DNA of 64,000 nt from JAUIET01 sp964352475 (GTDB lineage: Bacteria > Pseudomonadota > Gammaproteobacteria > Pseudomonadales > JAUIET01), in contig CAYGSL010000020.1 of NCBI GenBank assembly GCA_964352475.1, positions 1 through 64,000 of the forward strand, in the 5' to 3' direction. This document shows, in pieces, positions 59,869 through 64,000 of this stretch. Within the stretch, counting starts at the first letter, position 1. Every line of letters begins with the position of its first letter. Both the position numbers and the translations under genes were made by a program. Under the pieces are notes generated by a model that saw nothing but the letters and a program-made list of their open reading frames with translations, searched no databases and had not been told where the DNA came from.

Positions 59869-60573
59869 TTAATACTCGTATTCAAGGGCGAGCCTGAACG
59901 TGTGATCATTGCCCGTATGCCCAATTTCAGCGATGAAGCCTGCTTCCCATTTGAGTTGTCGTTGGCCAGAAAAGCGCTGTAGCCCCACGAAACCAGGGCC
60001 AATGCCTTGATAGTCCTCACCGGTGTACACTTCAATCGCCGGCTGAAACTGCGGGCGCCAGCGATAGCGGTACTGCAGTCGAAATTCCGACTCCCACTCG
60101 CTCTCTATCGTCTCTCCCCATTCGTAGATAGCAAAAGCGTTCATGGTCAGGCTGGTTCGGCCAATTTCCTTCTCGAATAAGAGGCCTGTGGTGACTTCCC
60201 AGTTTCGATCCAGGCGTTGACGCTCTACTTCAAATAGCAATCCCCAGTCAGCCCAGTACCGGCCCTGCTCGGTCATCATCCAGCGGACTTCCAACTCGTA
60301 GGCGCTTAGCTCAAAATTGCTCGTCCGATCGCGCTCGCCGATGAGATACGCTTCAAGTGTGAGACTCGGCGACAGCGCACGCCCCAGGCCCAGTCGCTGC
60401 ACTAACAAATTGCCCTGGTCAGTTTTGTTAGATGCTATTCGCCACTCAATTTCGCTTTCATTAGGCAGTACATAAGGATGGTACACCTTGTCTACTACCA
60501 TGCCGTCGGCAGATGCGATGCTGGGGAAAAGAATAAGCAGCAGCGCGCCCAAGTATCGATAATTGAATTTCAT
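59869..60573 (-). CDS. Outer-membrane beta-barrel-like protein of the FTR1-type operon
   Basis: This exported protein of 234 residues has a signal peptide ending in ASADG. The mature part is full of alternating hydrophobic/polar strands (NLLVQRLGLGRALSPSLTLEAYLIG, RQLKWEAGFIAEIG) and ends in LALEYEY, as beta-barrels do. I do not know a named family. It overlaps the FTR1-like gene by 4 bp and is last in the operon. It may be a channel for the metal taken up or exported by its neighbours. Confidence 0.65.
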   Translation of the reverse strand: MKFNYRYLGALLLILFPSIASADGMVVDKVYHPYVLPNESEIEWRIASNKTDQGNLLVQRLGLGRALSPSLTLEAYLIGERDRTSNFELSAYELEVRWMMTEQGRYWADWGLLFEVERQRLDRNWEVTTGLLFEKEIGRTSLTMNAFAIYEWGETIESEWESEFRLQYRYRWRPQFQPAIEVYTGEDYQGIGPGFVGLQRFSGQRQLKWEAGFIAEIGHTGNDHTFRLALEYEY

Positions 60574-61370
60574 GTGTCGCTCCTTTCCATTTCCATGGAT
60601 GTGCGCAGCGCGTCGTCACCGTAAACAATAAAAAACAGCATAGCTAGCAGAGTGGAGCCGTAGATGATGAGCTGCCAAGAGGTAGGTGTTGCGTCGTATC
60701 CTGCCACTGCGTGCGCTAAATAGGCCAGCGCTGCGTCTTCACTGAGCCAGGCACGTGTCGACCACACGGGAACGCTCTCAAGAAACCCAATTTGGGCTAA
60801 CAGGTTGCTGGCTTCGGCAAGATGGCCAGCCAAAAACACCGAACCTGCCCAAATTGGCAAGAGTCGAATGTACGCCATTGCCCACGCAAACAAAAAGTAA
60901 AGCAGCACGGCCACACTGGCTGCGATCGCTGCGCCAATGACTAGCCCTATGATTAACTCCTGTTGCTGCTGTTGCAGAGAGTAGGCGCTGATGAGTCTGA
61001 ACAAGTCGATAGAGCGAGTCATACAGCTCAACGAAATGATGGTGATCAATGCGATCAATTGCAGGGAGACTGATTTGCCCTGCGTGATTAATGAGAGGAA
61101 AGTAAGGTAGGCGATTACCTGTGCCAGAGCGCTGGCAAACAATAGCCACTCCGCACCAGACCCGCTTGAAGTCTTCCCGAGCGCGCTCAGCAGCGTGATC
61201 AGTGCGCCCGTAATCAACAACCCCAGCGGTAAGCCAATCCCAAGCAGTTGTTGACGAGCACCGTGTTGCGGGAGTAACAATAGACAAACGCCGGTGATGT
61301 AGAACAGCGGCAGAAATTCTCGTAGCGAGAGAAATAGTACGTTAATCAGCACGCGGTAGCTCCTGCTCAT
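60570..61370 (-). CDS. FTR1/EfeU-like metal permease
   Basis: This integral membrane protein of 266 residues has about seven helices. The first helix carries REFLPLFYITGV, which resembles the REGLE motif of FTR1/EfeU iron permeases but with the second Glu replaced. A later helix has GHLAEASNLLAQIGFLE. FTR1-type proteins move iron after oxidation by a copper protein, and the upstream gene codes for a cupredoxin, as in FtrB/FtrC or EfeU/EfeO sets. Start: ATG at 61370 inside the cupredoxin gene; an earlier ATG at 61388 is possible. The weak REGLE motif leaves open that it handles copper or has another role. Confidence 0.7.
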   Translation of the reverse strand: MSRSYRVLINVLFLSLREFLPLFYITGVCLLLLPQHGARQQLLGIGLPLGLLITGALITLLSALGKTSSGSGAEWLLFASALAQVIAYLTFLSLITQGKSVSLQLIALITIISLSCMTRSIDLFRLISAYSLQQQQQELIIGLVIGAAIAASVAVLLYFLFAWAMAYIRLLPIWAGSVFLAGHLAEASNLLAQIGFLESVPVWSTRAWLSEDAALAYLAHAVAGYDATPTSWQLIIYGSTLLAMLFFIVYGDDALRTSMEMERSDT

Positions 61371-61892
61371 TGTTACCGACTTGCGCATCGGTCGGTAAGA
61401 TACCTGATGCTTTTATGAGGCCGCGCGCGGTCGCTGGATGATATTCTCCAAAATACTCGTAACGCCCTTCAGGCAACGGTCCGACATAAATCACGGCCTC
61501 TGNNNNNNNNNNNNNNNNNNNNNNNNNNNNNNNNNNNNNNNNNNNNNNNNNNNNNNNNNNNNNNNNNNNNNNNNNNNNNNNNNNNNNNNNNNNNNNNNNN
61601 NNCCAAAATACTCGTAACGCCCTTCAGGCAACGGTCCGACATAAATCACGGCCTCTGATTCGCCAAAAATCACTTTTTCGCGATTCAGATCAAAGCTGTC
61701 GAATTCTTCAGGCGACGCGTCTTTGTTGGCAATCAATAATTTGAATTTTACCCCGCTGGGAACCGCCAACACCGATGGGAAAAACAGATTGTCCTGCAAG
61801 GTTAGACGATAAATAGGTAACTCCGCGGCTTGCGCTGCGGCGCCTAGCAAAGCCAATGTACACACAATCAGTTGGCGCACTCTAAGCCTCAA
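61342..61892 (-). CDS. Exported cupredoxin-like protein, interrupted by a false gap
   Basis: This exported protein has a signal peptide (LIVCTLALLGAAAQA). The cupredoxin-type domain reads YRLTLQDNLFFPSVLAVPSGVKFKLLIANKD and EEFDSFDLNREK, then PLPEGRYEYFGEYHPATARG, like the EfeO N-terminal or FtrB domain. The gene contains 100 N bordered by identical 55-bp copies. Removing 155 bp gives an open frame of 396 bp (131 residues) ending at 61342. A typical type-1 copper Cys is not seen; the end has EYHPATA in place of the usual Cys-x-His-x-Met pattern, so binding may use Asp, His and Met residues or be absent. Start is TTG within the kinase stop (TTGA). Confidence 0.72.
61448..61657. repeat. Assembly gap (N at 61503-61602) bordered by identical 55-bp copies
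   Basis: Bases 61448-61502 and 61603-61657 are the same 55 bp around exactly 100 N. It is the same pattern as at 11104-11313. Collapsing restores the cupredoxin frame, so this is an overlap of two contigs and not missing sequence. Confidence 0.93.
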
Positions 61893-63211
61893 TGTGCGCT
61901 AAGCGGTAAGCTAACGATCACGCGTAAGCCACCCAGCGTCGTGGACCGCTGCAAATCCAACTCGCCATTGTGTAAATCACACACCTGCCGCACAATCGCC
62001 AAGCCTAAACCACAACCCTTAATGTTACTCGAGTGCTGGTCTCCTTCGCTGCGATAAAAGCGATCGAGAACTCGATCCTGCTCTTCGGCCTTTATTCCTG
62101 GACCGGAGTCGTCAATCTGCAGCACCGCGAATCCATCCTTAGAGCTGATGTTCAGGTTTATCAAACCCTGTTCGGGTGTGTACTTGCTCGCGTTGCCTAT
62201 AAGGTTCTGCAGCATAGTCTGCAGGGAGAATTCATCGCCGTACACCTGGATTTCAGCGTCATTCTCAGACGCGTGAGCCAACTCAATGGTCTGTTGGCGT
62301 TGATCAATACCAGCAAAGCACTCAGCGATGGCTTGTTGCGCAATGGCGGTAAGATCCAGAGATGTAAACGTTCGCTGCATGTGATGAGGGTGGGTACGAT
62401 TCAGCATCAGTATTTGCTCGATCACATACGACATACGCTGCACGCCATGTTGTAAGCTGGCAATTTCCTTGTCCAACTCTGGGCGTTGATCCAAAAGATT
62501 GTACAGGCTGACCTGCAAAACACTGATCGGTGTCCGTAGTTCGTGCGCGGCGTCCGACGCAAACCGTTTTTCGCGCTCCAGTGCGTCGTGCACGCGGCCA
62601 AGCAAACGATTGATTGTGGACTGTACCGGGCGTAGTTCGCTTGGCGGGTTGCTGAGTTTAATGGGTGTCAAGTCATCCGCTGCCTTGTTTTTTAGTTTCG
62701 CAGACAGTTCCTTGAGCGGGCGTAGACCGGTAGTGACGACCAGCACGATCACTAGCGCTAGCAGTGGGGTTGATATTAGCAGCGGTGATAAAGACGCCAG
62801 CGCCATGTCTTCTGCCAGTTCGATTCGGGAGTTCAGTGATTCAGCAATCATGATGACGCGGCGACTGTCTTCCACAGCGTGGGCGTGGGTGCGCCAGCGG
62901 CGCCCATCAAAGTTATTGAAGCCGAATTGCTCGTCATCGATGTGCAGACTGTGGAGTGGCGCGTTTGCACTGTGCGAAAGCAGCTTGCTATCGTTCCAAA
63001 CCTGATACGCCATCTGCTCACGAAAATGCCAGATAGGCTGTTCCTCGCCATTGGATAGGCTGGCCAAGGCTTCCCCAAGATTCTCAAGATTCTCGTCAAA
63101 CATCTGTTCGGCTTTAGCCAAACTGGCCTGGTAGCCAGCGATCGCCGCACTGAAACTCAGCAGAGTGATCACTGACACGAGCAGCAACAGAAGCGCTCGT
63201 AATATACTCAC
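61889..63211 (-). CDS. Sensor histidine kinase (QseC/TctE type)
   Basis: This inner-membrane kinase has 440 residues. Two membrane segments (about 5-25 and 140-165) enclose a periplasmic sensor domain of about 115 residues. A HAMP-like linker follows, then HisKA with ASDAAHELRTPISVLQVSLYNL (phospho-His in AHELRTP), an ATPase domain with LQNLIGNASKYTPEQG, DDSGPGI and GCGLGLAIVRQVC. It starts with GTG inside the regulator stop (GTGA) and ends in a TTGA overlap with the cupredoxin gene. The kinase therefore probably senses the metal that the downstream transporter handles. Confidence 0.9.
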   Translation of the reverse strand: MSILRALLLLLVSVITLLSFSAAIAGYQASLAKAEQMFDENLENLGEALASLSNGEEQPIWHFREQMAYQVWNDSKLLSHSANAPLHSLHIDDEQFGFNNFDGRRWRTHAHAVEDSRRVIMIAESLNSRIELAEDMALASLSPLLISTPLLALVIVLVVTTGLRPLKELSAKLKNKAADDLTPIKLSNPPSELRPVQSTINRLLGRVHDALEREKRFASDAAHELRTPISVLQVSLYNLLDQRPELDKEIASLQHGVQRMSYVIEQILMLNRTHPHHMQRTFTSLDLTAIAQQAIAECFAGIDQRQQTIELAHASENDAEIQVYGDEFSLQTMLQNLIGNASKYTPEQGLINLNISSKDGFAVLQIDDSGPGIKAEEQDRVLDRFYRSEGDQHSSNIKGCGLGLAIVRQVCDLHNGELDLQRSTTLGGLRVIVSLPLSAH

Positions 63212-63867
63212 ACTTTTTTCACCACATAGCCAACGCCCCGGACGGTTTTAATAAATCCATCGGGAAGTTTCTTGCGCAGATGGTGGATGTGTACTTCGAC
63301 GGCATTAGACTGTACTTCTTCGCCCCATTCGTACAACTTGGATTCAAGCTGGCCCCGAGACAGTACGCGACCTGCATTTTCCATGAGTGCCTGGAGCACC
63401 ATGAACTCTCGCCTCACTACCTCAACTGGGGCGGAGTCAATCGTCAAGGTATGGCTGTCACTGTCGATGCAGACTTGCCCAATCTGGACAGCAGCCACTT
63501 TGGCAATGTTCAATCGCCGCTCAATAACACGCAAGCGCGCAAGCAGTTCAGGGACATCGAAAGGCTTGGTTAGGTAATCGTCGGCACCAATATCCAGGGC
63601 CACTACTTTATCGTCAACGGTGTTGCGAGCGGTAAGTACCAGAACGGGAAGCTGTTGATTACGCGCACGAACATACGACAAAACCTCGGTGCCATCCATA
63701 TCTGGAAGCCCGAGGTCCAAAATAACAGTATCGATCCCGGTCTGTTGGAGTAGGACCAACGCCTGTTCTCCGGTCACCGCGCGATCTACAGCAAACCCTT
63801 CACGCTGCAATGATGTTTGCAAGGCGTTACCGAGTTGTTCGTCGTCCTCTACGAGTAGCAGGTGCAT
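63208..63867 (-). CDS. OmpR-family response regulator (QseB/PmrA type)
   Basis: This regulator has 219 residues. The receiver has acidic residues E8/D9/D10-type in LLVEDDEQLG, the phospho-Asp in VILDLGLPDMDG, the T in LTARN and K in LTKPFDVPEL. The winged helix has the recognition helix SNAVEVHIHHLRKKLP and wing TVRGVGYVVKK. It is the first gene of the visible operon and probably controls the downstream kinase, cupredoxin, permease and outer-membrane genes. Its start lies 6 bp from the end of a further upstream gene, so the operon may extend beyond the window. Confidence 0.92.
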   Translation of the reverse strand: MHLLLVEDDEQLGNALQTSLQREGFAVDRAVTGEQALVLLQQTGIDTVILDLGLPDMDGTEVLSYVRARNQQLPVLVLTARNTVDDKVVALDIGADDYLTKPFDVPELLARLRVIERRLNIAKVAAVQIGQVCIDSDSHTLTIDSAPVEVVRREFMVLQALMENAGRVLSRGQLESKLYEWGEEVQSNAVEVHIHHLRKKLPDGFIKTVRGVGYVVKKV

Positions 63868-63873
63868 AAGGCA

Positions 63874-64000
63874 CTATCTAAGTTTATTCTCAACCTCCTT
63901 TAACAGCGCTGCAATTTCTTGCTGTCGGCCACTGTCCGCCAAAGGTCGGTTTGGGCGCGGTGCCGCTTGCTGAGCTTTTAGCAACAATTGCTTTGCCTTC
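63874..64000 (-). CDS. C-terminal end of an unrecognised gene, cut by window edge
   Basis: An open frame on the minus strand ends with TAG at 63876-63874, just before the response-regulator gene. It encodes about 41 residues rich in Gln, Ala and Leu (KAKQLLLKAQQAAPRPN, IAALLKEVENKLR), probably a helical tail. It is too short to identify. The 6-bp gap suggests that it is the gene before the regulator in the same operon. Confidence 0.5.
   Translation of the reverse strand, partial: KAKQLLLKAQQAAPRPNRPLADSGRQQEIAALLKEVENKLR

Noticed and set aside
1..64000. CRISPR arrays, rRNA, tRNA genes and complete insertion sequences
   Set aside because: No regular spaced repeats, cloverleaf-like genes or transposase frames were recognised by reading; a dedicated search was not possible.

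Overview
The window looks like chromosome of a free-living, probably marine gammaproteobacterium of moderate GC, seen as a draft scaffold. The evidence for the lineage is the type IV minor pilin set (fimT-pilV-pilW-pilX-pilY1-pilE), long PstC/PstA proteins, RlmKL, LipA, CYP153 and Mrp genes, and the frequency of TonB receptors and porins. I cannot name the genus. No rRNA, tRNA, CRISPR array or complete insertion sequence was seen. Two 100-N gaps (11159-11258 and 61503-61602) are each bordered by the same 55 bp on both sides. Collapsing them restores intact genes, so they are scaffolding artefacts.

Layout. 1-524 is the end of rlmL. 531-10414 is a complete phosphate module: PhoB boxes, an OprP-like porin, phoB-phoR, then pstS-pstC-pstA-pstB-phoU. 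10451-15081 carries, mostly on the minus strand, a CYP153 alkane-hydroxylase-type P450, lipA and an acyl-CoA synthetase whose 3' end is fused to a stray copy of the start of the gene at 39061. 15209-18084 holds lemA, two TPM-domain genes and a pentapeptide-repeat gene. 18249-22566 is an RND efflux pair. 22901-30261 is a large Mrp-type cation/proton antiporter operon with three NuoL/M/N-like subunits. 31258-38491 is the minor pilin/PilY1 operon.

39061-53702 is the most interesting part. It holds a choice-of-anchor I protein, a glycosyltransferase, a PhoX-like phosphatase, a di-haem cytochrome, a TonB receptor, an internally duplicated surface lipoprotein and a small periplasmic protein. Several of these genes have PhoB boxes with the 11-bp repeat spacing. 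The block ends with a second PhoB and a soluble PhoR-like protein in which the phospho-accepting His is Arg and the phosphatase Thr is Ala. I read it as a phosphate-starvation outer-membrane scavenging locus with its own altered regulator pair. This is an inference that needs testing.

54100-59740 is an accessory stretch: a Phd/VapC toxin-antitoxin, a beta-carbonic anhydrase with a degenerate carbonic-anhydrase-like neighbour, a small c-type cytochrome, an RHH regulator with a perfect palindrome, a SpoIIAA-like protein, a 5'-truncated SulP transporter and a merR/merT/merP module without merA. 59869-64000 is a minus-strand operon of response regulator, histidine kinase, cupredoxin, FTR1-like permease and outer-membrane protein, probably for copper or iron handling.
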